Source of the DNA: Lyngbya confervoides BDU141951
Lineage (GTDB): Bacteria; Cyanobacteriota; Cyanobacteriia; Thermosynechococcales; Thermosynechococcaceae
NCBI RefSeq assembly: GCF_000817775.3
Contig: NZ_JTHE03000116.1
Coordinates: 45,050-109,049, forward strand
Length of the DNA: 64,000 bases
Direction: 5' to 3'
Shown: piece by piece, positions 26,896-35,889 of the stretch
How positions within the stretch are numbered: position 1 is the stretch's first letter
Layout of the letters: every line of letters begins with the position of its first letter
The notes under the pieces: model-generated
The model's database searches: none
Told to the model about the DNA's origin: nothing
The model's input: the letters and a program-made list of their open reading frames with translations, nothing else
Made by a program: the position numbers and the translations under genes

Positions 26896-27074
26896 TCCAT
26901 CTAGCCAGGTCGCCTGATTTTTCAAGGCTCTAAAACATCCTCCCTCAATCCCGCGAGGACCAAAACTATCTTTTCATAAAGATTTTCCAGGACATTGGCA
27001 GTGTATGGGTTAAGCTGCGACTACTGCATTTGGGTGATCTCAAGTTTTGCCCTAGTTTTAGCGGGGAGGTTCCT

Positions 27075-27761
27075 GTGCCATCGCTTGTTCGCACCTTGAC
27101 CGGAGGCAGCCTGCTCACCCTCTTAACGGTGCTGATCTCACCGGTGCAAGCTGCGGAAACTGTGCGCCTATCCTACCGAGGGTACGCCCTATCCATTGAC
27201 GTGGCTGAGCTATCTCGACTCATTGAGGCGGGCGAATTAAATCGCCCCTTCCAGGAGATTTTGGGTCCAACGTTTCAGATGCCGCCCCTGGTTCCCCAAC
27301 TCCTCACCGAAGCGATCGCAATTCCCGATTCCACCCTCCAATACCTGGAGGGAAGCACCGAATCTTTCTTTCTGGAAAAGATCAACGGCGTCATTGATTC
27401 GCAGGGTCAGAAAACTCGTCCCAACTTTACCGCCTTGAGAACCTCTATTGATCGATCCCTAGCCGATGATGGCAAAATATCTCTCTTAGAGTTTCTCCGT
27501 CACTATCCGAACCCCACTGTGGACTTAGATCTGACTCAGATGGAGGCTTCCATTCAAAAGGTCAAACGCTTCATGGACGAGATGGGACCAATGCTGAGCT
27601 TTGCCCAGGGATTTTTGCAAAATAAGCTGTGCGATTGTCCGGCAGCCGCGATTCCCCCTGCCGGATCAAAGCCCCCCCTCATTCCCCTGGCCGCGGACCC
27701 GAATCTCCCTACCCTGGCCGAGAAAGACTGTGAGCCAGATGAGCCAGGCTCCTTGCCCTGA
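27075..27761 (+). CDS. Secreted DUF1400 domain protein (first of two)
   Basis: About 228 residues. The GTG at 27075 is chosen because GGGGAGG stands five bases upstream. A signal peptide (LVRTLTGGSLLTLLTVLISP, cut after VQA) leads to the DUF1400 domain, with RLSYRGYALSIDVAELSRLIEAGE in the usual start and SLLEFLRHYP near the end. DUF1400 normally precedes an alpha/beta hydrolase domain in cyanobacterial exported proteins; here it is alone. The domain ends with LCDC and a Pro-rich tail. A paralogue follows 84 bases later. Confidence 0.8.
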   Translation: MPSLVRTLTGGSLLTLLTVLISPVQAAETVRLSYRGYALSIDVAELSRLIEAGELNRPFQEILGPTFQMPPLVPQLLTEAIAIPDSTLQYLEGSTESFFLEKINGVIDSQGQKTRPNFTALRTSIDRSLADDGKISLLEFLRHYPNPTVDLDLTQMEASIQKVKRFMDEMGPMLSFAQGFLQNKLCDCPAAAIPPAGSKPPLIPLAADPNLPTLAEKDCEPDEPGSLP

Positions 27762-27845
27762 TGCGACTCTTTCTGGGAGATAGGGTTTTAGATACCCCCA
27801 TCCCTACTTTGTTCTGTCTGTCTCGTCTTTGCCCTTTAAATCACC

Positions 27846-28463
27846 ATGACGCTTGTCTCTCAGTCCCTTTTACCTTCCCGACGACTCCTGCTAACCCTGA
27901 GTCTGCTGGGCACACTCTTGGGGGGGGCGGGGATCAGTCCAAGGGCGATGGCCGCGGAAAAGATCGTGTTTACCTACGGGCTCTTTGGTCAGTCCATTAC
28001 CCTGGCAGAGTTAAATCGCTTTGCCCAAACCGGCGTTGCTTCTCCAAAACTTCAGTTCTTCATCCAGGCCGCCAATCAAGATCCCCAGACGGTGCGCCGC
28101 ACCCTCAATCATCCAATCCCCCTGGACAGCAAGCTCATGGATCGCATTTTGAACTTTCTGCCGGCGGAATATGCCCTATACGAAGTCGGTCAAATTTTAC
28201 ACACGCCCGCTCGGGAAGCTAACTTGCAGGCGCTTCGGTCGACCATTGTGCTCTCCACTAGCGACGATGGTCAGGTGTCTGCGCTGGAATTTATTGAAAA
28301 ATACCCCACCCGAGAGCTGTTCATTGACGGGCAGAAGCTACAAAAAACTGCAAAGCAAGTGTCTCGCCTGGTTTCAGGAAGCCGCCAAACCCTGGCAGGC
28401 CCCCTGGGGCTGATTAAAAGCTTGCTGTGCAACTGTCAACAACCGGAAACCGAACAGCCCTAA
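27846..28463 (+). CDS. Secreted DUF1400 domain protein (second of two)
   Basis: A 205-residue paralogue of the preceding gene. The signal peptide includes RRLLLTLSLLGTLLGGAG and ends around AMA-A. The domain reads KIVFTYGLFGQSITLAELNRF, in two parts, later VSALEFIEKYPTRELFIDG, and ends LLCNCQQPE. Both copies lack a hydrolase domain and both finish with a Cys-x-Cys pair shortly before the end. The pair likely arose by tandem duplication and is expected to be periplasmic. No function is established. Confidence 0.8.
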   Translation: MTLVSQSLLPSRRLLLTLSLLGTLLGGAGISPRAMAAEKIVFTYGLFGQSITLAELNRFAQTGVASPKLQFFIQAANQDPQTVRRTLNHPIPLDSKLMDRILNFLPAEYALYEVGQILHTPAREANLQALRSTIVLSTSDDGQVSALEFIEKYPTRELFIDGQKLQKTAKQVSRLVSGSRQTLAGPLGLIKSLLCNCQQPETEQP

Positions 28464-28579
28464 TGTCCACCGCGATCGCCTCGGGCAGAATAGCTGAGGG
28501 TTAAGGGCAACTACTCCTGCACCTGCTCCGCCCTCTATGATGAACAGGCCTTAGTATTCCCGGTCCTGGTTCAGCCTCC

Positions 28580-29773
28580 GTGTCTAAATTTCGTCTTCCG
28601 CTTTCCCCCCTCACTATTGTGGTGGTTGCCTTAGCCATCGAAGTCATGGGGGGAGGCCTGCTCTTTCCGGTGCTGCCCTTTCTGGTGGCTCAGTTTAAAA
28701 GCGATGCTCTCACCATTGGAGCCCTGGCGGCTAGCTTTTCCACAGCCCAGTTTCTGGCAGCCCCCATTTTAGGGTCCCTATCCGATCGTGTGGGTCGGCG
28801 GCCTGTGCTGATTGTTTGCACCTTCGGCACGGCCCTCGCCTTTTTCCTGCTGGGGATCGCCCAAAGCCTCTGGCTAATGTTTGTCGCTCAGATTGTCAAT
28901 GGCATTACCGGCGGTCTGGTGAGCACAGCCCAGGCTTACATTGCCGATGTTTCTGAGTCTCCCCAGGAGCGCACCCAAAATTTTGGCTTGATTGGAGCAG
29001 CCTTTGGCATTGGCTTTATCCTCGGCCCCCTACTAGGCGGGGCACTGGCAGGCATTAGCCTCAAGCTGCCGGTTTTCCTAGCAGGAGCCGTGGCCTTGCT
29101 CAATTCTATATTTGCCTATCGCTTTCTTCCGGAATCGATCCAGAACCCGCGCCGCAGTCCACTCACGCGCCAGGACTTTAATCCCCTGGGTCAGCTTTGG
29201 GATCTCCTGAGACGCCCCCAGCTGCGGAATCTACTGGTGGGCTACTTCCTGTTTTTTCTGGCCTTTTCAGGATTTACCAATATTTTTGTGGTTTGGGTCC
29301 GCGATCGCTTTGCCTGGGGCCCCATTCAATCCGGCGGCGTCCTGTTTTGGGTTGGGGTCATCTCCAGCCTGGTGCAGGGGGGATTGATTCGCAAGCTACT
29401 GCCCCGCTTTGGAGAATTTCGCCTGACGCTGGCAGGGTTTTCGGCAGCGGTTCTAGCTTACGGCATCCTGACGCAAATTCCCGCAGGCTACTATCTCTAC
29501 GGCACCCAAACTCTTTTTGCCCTGGGCATTGGCGTGGCCTCCCCCTCCATTCGCGGAATTATTTCAACCAGCGTCTCGGATGCAGAACAGGGAAAAGTCA
29601 GCGGGGGGTCTCTCTCCTTGGCCAGCCTGACCCAGATTCTGGGTCCCCTCATTGCAGGCTGGAGCTACGACCATTGGCATCCCAATGCCCCACTCTACCT
29701 TGGCGGGGTGTTGGCCCTGCTGGCCCTGGGGGCGATCGCCACCTCGCCAACCGCAGGAAACCGACCGGCTTAG
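28580..29773 (+). CDS. Major facilitator superfamily transporter (TetA-like)
   Basis: A 397-residue twelve-helix transporter starting at GTG. The A motif between helices two and three reads [14 protein letters not shown], and the antiporter motif C region has [16 protein letters not shown]. This pattern places it among drug:proton antiporters of the TetA/DHA1 group. The substrate cannot be predicted. It follows the DUF1400 genes by 116 bases and precedes rlmD; no regulator adjoins it. Confidence 0.88.
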   Translation: MSKFRLPLSPLTIVVVALAIEVMGGGLLFPVLPFLVAQFKSDALTIGALAASFSTAQFLAAPILGSLSDRVGRRPVLIVCTFGTALAFFLLGIAQSLWLMFVAQIVNGITGGLVSTAQAYIADVSESPQERTQNFGLIGAAFGIGFILGPLLGGALAGISLKLPVFLAGAVALLNSIFAYRFLPESIQNPRRSPLTRQDFNPLGQLWDLLRRPQLRNLLVGYFLFFLAFSGFTNIFVVWVRDRFAWGPIQSGGVLFWVGVISSLVQGGLIRKLLPRFGEFRLTLAGFSAAVLAYGILTQIPAGYYLYGTQTLFALGIGVASPSIRGIISTSVSDAEQGKVSGGSLSLASLTQILGPLIAGWSYDHWHPNAPLYLGGVLALLALGAIATSPTAGNRPA

Positions 29774-29902
29774 AAGACGCTCCCCGGTGAATCAAGGCGT
29801 GCCGGGTGTCTTGTCAAGAAAAGCAGGAGTCGTGGATCTATCGTGGATCTATCATAGATAGGGGCTAGCGCCTCACTGACGATTTCGTAAAGGATCCTTT
29901 CC

Positions 29903-31309
29903 TTGTCCCTGCCCTCCTCCCTGGAAGCATTCCAGGTTCATCAAACCCTAGTGTTGAACATCACGGGGCTAAACGCCCACGGCGATGGCATTGGCCATTT
30001 GGACGAGGCCCATCCCACCGTGTTTGTCCCCAATACGGTCCCCGGCGATCGCGTCTGTGCCCGAGTGACCAATATTAAACGCACCTATGCCTACGCCCAA
30101 CTGATGCAGGTGCTGACCCCCTCTCCCCATCGGGTGCGCCCCGCCTGCATCGTCGCCGACAAATGTGGGGGCTGTCAGTGGCAGGCAGTGGACTACGCAG
30201 CGCAGTTGACCCAAAAGAAAGACCAAGTTTTGCAAGCCCTGCGCCGCATTGGAAAATTTGCCGATCCCCAGGTGCTGGACGTCATGGCGGCCCCGGATCC
30301 CCTGGGATATCGCAACAAAGCCACCTATCCTCTGGCCTGGAGCCCGGATCGCGATCGGGTGAAGGCCGGCTATTACCAACGGGGTACGCACAAGCTAATC
30401 AACTTAAATCAATGTCCCATCCAGGATGGGCAGTTCAATCCTCTGCTGGCCCAACTTAAACAGGACATCCACCGCCGAGGCTGGAGCATTTACGAAGAAA
30501 CCACCCACCAGGGAAGTTTACGTCACCTAAGCCTGCGCCTTGGTCGGCGCACCGGGGAGATGCTGATCACCTTGGTATCCTGCGATCGCCATCTGCCGCA
30601 GATCCAGGAGCAGGCCCAGGAATGGCTGGAGCGCTATCCTGCGGTGGTGGGCATCAATCTCAATTTAAACCGCGATCGCACCAACCGCATCTTTGGCCCC
30701 AGGACCGAAACGGTGGCAGGACGCCCCTACCTCCGAGAAATTTTTGCCGGACTGGAGTTTCAAATTCAGGCCGATACCTTCTTTCAGATCTATACCGAAC
30801 AGGCCGAAGCGTTGGTGAACCGGATGTTCGAGGCGCTGCAGCTCACGGGATCGGAAACCGTGATTGACGCCTACTGCGGCATCGGCACCTTGACCTTGCC
30901 CCTTGCCCAGCGGGTCAAGGCGGTCCAGGGCATTGAGGTGCATCCCGAATCCATTCGTCAAGCCCAGGAGAATGCCCAACGCAATCACCTGGGAAATGTC
31001 CAGTTTTTAGAAGGGAAGGTGGACCACCGCTTAGCCGAGATCTCCCAACCGCCCGATCTGCTTCTTTTAGATCCCCCCCGAAAGGGATGCGAGGGAGCCG
31101 TCATTGACCAAATCCAGCGCTTGCAGCCCAGGACAATCCTCTACCTCAGCTGCAACCCTGCCACCTTAGCCCGCGATCTACAATTGCTGTGTCAAAGCGG
31201 ACCCTATGAACTGAAATGGGTGCTGCCCGTAGACTTCTTTCCCCAAACAGCTCATATTGAGGCCCTGGCCTATCTATCCCTGGAGACAAAACATGAATTG
31301 ATTGCTTGA
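29903..31309 (+). CDS. rlmD: 23S rRNA (uracil-C5)-methyltransferase RlmD type
   Basis: A 468-residue SAM-dependent RNA methyltransferase. An N-terminal TRAM domain (LVLNITGLNAHGDGIGHL, then VPGDRVCARVTNI) precedes the iron-sulfur cluster cysteines (CIVADKCGGCQWQ). The SAM site is DAYCGIGTLTLPLA, the catalytic region LLLDPPRKGCEG, and the nucleophile lies in YLSCNPATLARDL. It modifies a uridine of 23S rRNA. The TTG start follows AAGGA. Whether the target is U1939 or U747 cannot be read from sequence alone. Confidence 0.9.
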   Translation: MSLPSSLEAFQVHQTLVLNITGLNAHGDGIGHLDEAHPTVFVPNTVPGDRVCARVTNIKRTYAYAQLMQVLTPSPHRVRPACIVADKCGGCQWQAVDYAAQLTQKKDQVLQALRRIGKFADPQVLDVMAAPDPLGYRNKATYPLAWSPDRDRVKAGYYQRGTHKLINLNQCPIQDGQFNPLLAQLKQDIHRRGWSIYEETTHQGSLRHLSLRLGRRTGEMLITLVSCDRHLPQIQEQAQEWLERYPAVVGINLNLNRDRTNRIFGPRTETVAGRPYLREIFAGLEFQIQADTFFQIYTEQAEALVNRMFEALQLTGSETVIDAYCGIGTLTLPLAQRVKAVQGIEVHPESIRQAQENAQRNHLGNVQFLEGKVDHRLAEISQPPDLLLLDPPRKGCEGAVIDQIQRLQPRTILYLSCNPATLARDLQLLCQSGPYELKWVLPVDFFPQTAHIEALAYLSLETKHELIA

Positions 31310-31589
31310 ATATTCCGGACGAAATGAGTAAGCTAGGGCAATTGATCACCTCGGTTGATTTGGGTCCTCATGCTTAATCCCTTACAGGCTAAGCATTTGC
31401 GGCCACTGAAGTTCCGGTTCACCCTCGGTTCCTCACGCTACTGTCGGGCCAACAGTAACCAAAGCTGGATAAACAATCCTGCTCAGTTGACGGCCCACCC
31501 ATAGGAGCAAGCTATCAGCCACGCAGATTTAAGGCCTGGGCTGGGCAAACTCTTTGTAGAATCACCGGGATTAAAGTGAAGGTTTTTCC
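31310..31589. other. Gene-free spacer with a small hairpin
   Basis: 280 bases between rlmD and the SRPBCC gene. ATGCTTA (31370-31376) pairs with TAAGCAT (31390-31396) and may end the rlmD transcript, although no T tract follows. The rest is GC-moderate and could hold a small RNA, but I see no known family. Confidence 0.35.
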
Positions 31590-32150
31590 ATGACACATCC
31601 TGCCCTATACGCAGAGCAAATTGCTGCACAGCAGCTGTCAAATTCGGAACTCATTAAGCTTCACCAGGGAGAGATTTTAGTGAACACCCGCAGCCACACG
31701 GTCTGCGGTGGGGCTCTCGACTCCAGAATGTACCTGCCCCTCACGCGATGCCAGGTGTGGGACCAGGTCACCAACTATCCCCGCTGGTCAACCTATTTTC
31801 CAGATATTACCCAAAGTCGCGTGATTGAGGAAAATGCCCACGCGCCTCATCTCGGACATCGCATTTATCAGGCCGCAGAAAAATCATTTTTATTTATTAC
31901 GGCACAGGTTAATGTCTACCTGCGCGTGTTCGAGCTAGAGCAGCGCCACATTCGATTCCAATTTGAACGAGGAAGTTTTTTAGACTTCACGGCTGACCTG
32001 ACCTTGAGCGATCTCAATGGGGGCACCCTATTGCACTATTCGGTCTCGGCAACACCGCTGGTGCCCGTTCCTAGCTTTTTCGTAGAACAGGCCATGAAGC
32101 TGGATTTACCGAACAACCTGCGGTCAATGCGCCAAAAGCTCTGCCGTTAA
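31590..32150 (+). CDS. SRPBCC (START-like) family protein
   Basis: A 186-residue protein with the polyketide-cyclase/START-like pattern: SRMYLPLTRCQVWDQVTNYP, WSTYFPDITQSRV, then beta strands and a long C-terminal helix (FVEQAMKLDLPNNLRSMRQKL). Such proteins bind hydrophobic ligands; the ligand is unknown. It is soluble and cyanobacterial. Its stop codon shares a TTAA with the stop of the convergent FIST gene. Confidence 0.78.
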   Translation: MTHPALYAEQIAAQQLSNSELIKLHQGEILVNTRSHTVCGGALDSRMYLPLTRCQVWDQVTNYPRWSTYFPDITQSRVIEENAHAPHLGHRIYQAAEKSFLFITAQVNVYLRVFELEQRHIRFQFERGSFLDFTADLTLSDLNGGTLLHYSVSATPLVPVPSFFVEQAMKLDLPNNLRSMRQKLCR

Positions 32151-33397
32151 ACTTCTTTACACCGAAAAATACCGATTGAGGCCGTGTAGCCATGCAGATA
32201 GGTCGACCCTCCAATGGGGCCGATTTCGCCATGGCAGAAGAAGCCCGTAATGGGAATCTGCGGAATATATTGGCAAATGGTTTGAATATCATGATTGGGT
32301 GTTCCGTAGAACCCTGCGCCCCGCCCCAAACAGTTAAACACCACCGCCCCCTGGGGCGCATTGTCAGCCCCTGCAATTCGCGACTGATAGCGCATAACCA
32401 GGGTTTCGATATCCTCGGCGGACGCCCTGGCATCACGCAGATGAAATTGAATACGCTGGCCTGCCCGGATTCGATCTCCAATGGCGATGGCGCCCACCTT
32501 CGGGTCCACACCGATAAGGTCTCGAATCAGGTAGTCTCCTGGCTCCAGATTTTCCTTAAATTCATTGCTGGCGATGCCCACCGAGAGGGCCTGTTGCGCC
32601 AGGGCTCGGTCAGTCTCCTCCAGATCCTCCAGCAAGTCCTCCAGCGCCTCTAGGGGCGTTAAAATCTCAGCACCGGCCTCCAGGGCAGCCCCCAGGGAAC
32701 GCCCCAGCAGTTCTACCTGGAGAGCAATGTGGCGCTCTGCCTCGGTCACGCGAAAGGGAGGACCAATGGGTCGACAGCCTTGGGCCACAATGGTGTCAAG
32801 CACAATGTTCCCGCTTAGGGCCACCCCAATGGTGCCTTCGTGGAGAAGACAATCCTCCAGGAACAGGCCACTGCCCCCAAAGAGTGAGCTTCCAGAGGTC
32901 AATCCCCCAATTTTTTCGGCATTGGGATAGGCAAAATCCATGCCCTGAAGCAGCTCTCGAACCTTAGCCGTTGAGGCATCCGCCAACAGCATAAAGGCTG
33001 GGTCATCCTGGGGGTCAATGCCCAACAGGTCAACCCAATCCTGGGGGGGACTATCGGAATCGGGAAGGTGACGCCCCTCAATGTGAAAGGTTTGGATTCG
33101 GACCTCGGGCAGATGGGCCAGAGTGAGGGCGATCGCTGGCTTTGCCTCGATTTCCGCCGGGGTCTGTCCCAGGGGCTGGCCAATAATGCCATTGCCACCG
33201 CAGCCAATCAGGTGCTTCACCGCCAGCTTTTCTTGCAGCAGCGGCAGCACCCGCGTAAACTCGCTGGTGTAGGCCGTGGAAATGAAGAGTATGGCTAGAT
33301 CCGGGGGAGCTGGAAGGGCGGCCGTCGTCTGCGCAATCACCTCATCAAGCGCAGCTTCCAATGAGGGCAGCGTTGACAGTGCGTTTGTCCACTTCAT
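32147..33397 (-). CDS. FIST domain protein (FIST_N + FIST_C)
   Basis: A 416-residue predicted small-ligand sensory protein. The FIST_N part covers roughly residues 1-230 (ILFISTAYTSEFTRVLPLLQ, HLIGCGGNGIIG), and FIST_C covers 240-390 (NEFKENLEPGDYLIRDLIG, FNCLGRGAGFYG, GFFCHGEIGPIGGSTYLHGY in part). FIST domains often occur in signal transduction proteins and are thought to bind small molecules such as amino acids. Here it is not fused to a kinase or receptor. It converges with the SRPBCC gene. Confidence 0.88.
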   Translation of the reverse strand: MKWTNALSTLPSLEAALDEVIAQTTAALPAPPDLAILFISTAYTSEFTRVLPLLQEKLAVKHLIGCGGNGIIGQPLGQTPAEIEAKPAIALTLAHLPEVRIQTFHIEGRHLPDSDSPPQDWVDLLGIDPQDDPAFMLLADASTAKVRELLQGMDFAYPNAEKIGGLTSGSSLFGGSGLFLEDCLLHEGTIGVALSGNIVLDTIVAQGCRPIGPPFRVTEAERHIALQVELLGRSLGAALEAGAEILTPLEALEDLLEDLEETDRALAQQALSVGIASNEFKENLEPGDYLIRDLIGVDPKVGAIAIGDRIRAGQRIQFHLRDARASAEDIETLVMRYQSRIAGADNAPQGAVVFNCLGRGAGFYGTPNHDIQTICQYIPQIPITGFFCHGEIGPIGGSTYLHGYTASIGIFRCKEV

Positions 33398-33461
33398 CCA
33401 GTTGGCAATCCTTATAACGCAATCAACAATCCAGAAGAATTCAGAATGTAAGCATCCTACA

Positions 33462-33602
33462 GCGTAACTGGAAAGTTACGCGAACTGGCCTCGACTTAAA
33501 CTAAACTGGACAATCTGGAGGATCAGCCCTTTGAAAACATAGCTGAACCTTAACGGTTCGCATTAGAGTAGACATATACCGTTACGTTTTTTAACATGAC
33601 CC
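33462..33602. promoter_or_regulatory. sufU upstream region with a hairpin and GTTACG motifs
   Basis: GCGTAACT (33462-33469) and AGTTACGC (33474-33481) form a perfect 8-bp stem with a 4-base loop. A further CCGTTACG lies at about 33583-33590, near the gene. The element could be an operator or the leader of sufU or, on the other strand, of the FIST gene. The function is inferred. Confidence 0.35.
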
Positions 33603-34082
33603 ATGGCGCTGGATAACCTCCGCAACCTTTATCAACAGGTCATCCTGGAACATTATAAAAAGCCTCGACATCGAGGACGAACCGAGCCGGTCCACCGAGC
33701 CCATCGGGGCCACAATCCCTCCTGCGGGGACACCATTGAGCTAACGGTGCAGCTCAATGACGAGCAAACGGCCATTGAAGACGTGAAGTTTGAAGGGGAG
33801 GGCTGTGCCATCGCCATGTCCTCGGCGGACTTGATGGCGGATGCCATGCGCGGCAAAAGCATTGAGGACGCCCTAGCCATGGTGCAGCGGTTTCAGTCCA
33901 TGATGAAGGGAGAGGCAGAGTTTCCCCGAGAGTTACGCAAGCTGAATGTCATGCAAGGGGTAGCGCAGTTTCCGGTGCGCATTAAATGCGCCACCCTCAC
34001 CTGGCATACGCTTCGAGCTGCACTTGAGCATGGAACTGCCCCCTTAGGTGAAGAGTATGTCAGTAACGAGGAGGAGGATTAA
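33603..34082 (+). CDS. sufU: SufU-type Fe-S cluster assembly protein
   Basis: A 159-residue protein of the IscU/SufU fold. Zinc/cluster ligands are C41 and D43 (NPSCGD), C68 (GEGCAIA) and C129 (IKCATL); the insertion between C68 and C129 is the SufU type. In Gram-positive bacteria SufU receives sulfur from SufS as a zinc-dependent sulfur-transfer partner. Cyanobacteria usually rely on NfuA and the SufBCD complex, so its role here is less certain. Its stop overlaps the next start by one base (TAATG) after a strong GAGGAGGAT ribosome site. Confidence 0.92.
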   Translation: MALDNLRNLYQQVILEHYKKPRHRGRTEPVHRAHRGHNPSCGDTIELTVQLNDEQTAIEDVKFEGEGCAIAMSSADLMADAMRGKSIEDALAMVQRFQSMMKGEAEFPRELRKLNVMQGVAQFPVRIKCATLTWHTLRAALEHGTAPLGEEYVSNEEED

Positions 34083-34594
34083 TGCTGTCCCAGGAAAGTT
34101 TTGCTCTGTATGCCCAGTGGAGTCTGATTGCCACGGTGGGATTCGCCCTGCTGGCCCTGGTGGCGTTTCGCCTCGGATGGGGCTTCCGGTTCCGTCTGGT
34201 GGGCGTGACCGGGTTTATGGGGGTGTTAACCTTTGGCCTGTTTGCCCTCAGTCTAACGCCCCTGACGCGCGTGTCGATTCCTGGGGCGGCGCGCTACACC
34301 CTGGTTTATGACACCGGTGCCCAGCAAACTGTGATTGCCGTGGCCCCGGAGATCACCCCGGAGGAGCTGACGGCAACCCTGGAGCAGGCAGCCTCTGATT
34401 TGTTTTCCTCCGGACGGCTAGGGCGCAACGGAAACCAGCTCTTAATCCGGGCACGCACCCTGATTCATCCCGAAGCGGGTCTGTCAGAGCCCGTATTTCT
34501 GGGGCAGGCGACCCGATCCCTGACCGATCGATCCGATCCCCAGATGCGTATCCAGGTCTTTCCCGAGGCCTTTGATCGTCTACCCAAAGCCTAG
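34082..34594 (+). CDS. ycf51: Ycf51 family membrane protein
   Basis: A 170-residue protein with two N-terminal membrane helices (LIATVGFALLALVAFRLGWG and VGVTGFMGVLTFGLFALSL) and a soluble C-terminal domain (QTVIAVAPEITPEELTATLE, LFSSGRLGRNGNQLLIRART). These features are those of Ycf51, a protein of unknown function in cyanobacteria and some red algal plastids. It is translationally coupled to sufU by a one-base stop/start overlap. Confidence 0.88.
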   Translation: MLSQESFALYAQWSLIATVGFALLALVAFRLGWGFRFRLVGVTGFMGVLTFGLFALSLTPLTRVSIPGAARYTLVYDTGAQQTVIAVAPEITPEELTATLEQAASDLFSSGRLGRNGNQLLIRARTLIHPEAGLSEPVFLGQATRSLTDRSDPQMRIQVFPEAFDRLPKA

Positions 34595-34686
34595 ACCATC
34601 GGCACCCCAGAACAACGCGCTACACTGTAGTTCAGCAGCTAACGCTTAGCCCTTATTCTTGCCACTAGCTTTCTTGCCATTGTTGA

Positions 34687-35880
34687 ATGTCCAATCCAAT
34701 CCATCCTGCGCCTCCCCCACTCGGACGCTACAATGCCATTGCTCCGGCCCAGGTTCTACGCGGTAGCGGTCTGATCGCCGAAGTCGGACCGCTTCTGACC
34801 CGATTCGGCCATCGGCCCCTTGTGATAGGCGGCGATCAAAGCCTGGCCTTGCTGCGAGAGCCGATCACCTCTATCTTTGCCGCCCAGGATCTGAGCGGCC
34901 ACTTTATCTCCTACGGAACAGACTGTAGCGAACCGCAGCTTCAACGGATGCGTCAGGCTGTGCAGGCACAATCTGCCGATGTTGTCCTTGGCGTTGGCGG
35001 CGGCAAAGCCTTGGACGCCGCCAAGCTGGTGGCCTATCAATGTCAGTGTCCCATCGTCACCATTCCCACCTCGGCAGCCACCTGCGCCGCCTGGACCGCC
35101 CTGTCGAATGTCTACACCGATGCCGGCGCCTTTCAGTATGATGTTCCTCTACCCACAGCCCCCAATTTACTGATCCTAGATTACGATCTAATTCGTTCAG
35201 CCCCTAAGCGGACCCTGATTGCCGGGATTGGCGACGCCCTGGCGAAGTGGTACGAAGCCTCCGTGAGCAGCGGCAGGTCCCAGGAAACCTTAATTATTGG
35301 CGCAGTTCAGCAGGCGCGAGTATTGCGTGATATTCTGCTGCAGCGATCGCTGAAAGCCCTCGCCGAACCCGGCGGTGAAGACTGGCAGCAGGTGGTGGAT
35401 GCCACGGTTTTGATGGCGGGCGTGATCGGGGGCCTGGGCGGGGCGCAATGCCGCACCGTCGCGGCCCATGCGGTTCACAATGGGTTAACCCACCTGAACC
35501 CCACCCGCCAAAGTTTACATGGCGAAAAGGTGGCCTACGGAATCCTCGTGCAGCTTCGCCTGGAGGAACAGGTGCAGGGAAGCCAGCTGGCGGCCACGGC
35601 TCGCCACCAGCTTTTGCAGTTCTATGGCGCCATCGGTCTCCCCACAACACTCAAGGATTTGGGCATGCAGGATATTTCCCTGGCGGAGCTAGAAGCCGCC
35701 GCAAAGGTGGCCTGCGCCCCCAATTCAGATTTACATCATTTACCTTTTTCGGTAACCCCAGATCAGCTCATGGCCGCCATGGTCTCCACCGCTCTCCGGC
35801 CCCCCTTGGCAAAAGTGAACCCAGAGGTGGAAAATTGCCTCAGTGTTGATCATCCGTCACACCCATCTGAGGGGCATTGA
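34687..35880 (+). CDS. Iron-containing alcohol dehydrogenase (glycerol dehydrogenase-like)
   Basis: A 397-residue group III dehydrogenase. The NAD site is VVLGVGGGKALDAAKLVAY, and the metal ligands are the aspartate in GIGDALAKWYEA and the histidines in TVAAHAVHNGLTHL and LHGEKVAYG. It is close to glycerol dehydrogenase (GldA) in length and motifs. The actual substrate is unknown. It starts a row of closely spaced co-directional genes; the aminotransferase start is only 9 bases after its stop. Confidence 0.85.
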   Translation: MSNPIHPAPPPLGRYNAIAPAQVLRGSGLIAEVGPLLTRFGHRPLVIGGDQSLALLREPITSIFAAQDLSGHFISYGTDCSEPQLQRMRQAVQAQSADVVLGVGGGKALDAAKLVAYQCQCPIVTIPTSAATCAAWTALSNVYTDAGAFQYDVPLPTAPNLLILDYDLIRSAPKRTLIAGIGDALAKWYEASVSSGRSQETLIIGAVQQARVLRDILLQRSLKALAEPGGEDWQQVVDATVLMAGVIGGLGGAQCRTVAAHAVHNGLTHLNPTRQSLHGEKVAYGILVQLRLEEQVQGSQLAATARHQLLQFYGAIGLPTTLKDLGMQDISLAELEAAAKVACAPNSDLHHLPFSVTPDQLMAAMVSTALRPPLAKVNPEVENCLSVDHPSHPSEGH

Positions 35881-35889
35881 GAAAGCTGC

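Noticed and set aside
31400..31560. Possible structured small RNA (SRP or 6S type) in the rlmD-SRPBCC spacer
   Set aside because: None of the conserved SRP tetraloop/asymmetric-loop sequences or a 6S-like long helix could be traced.
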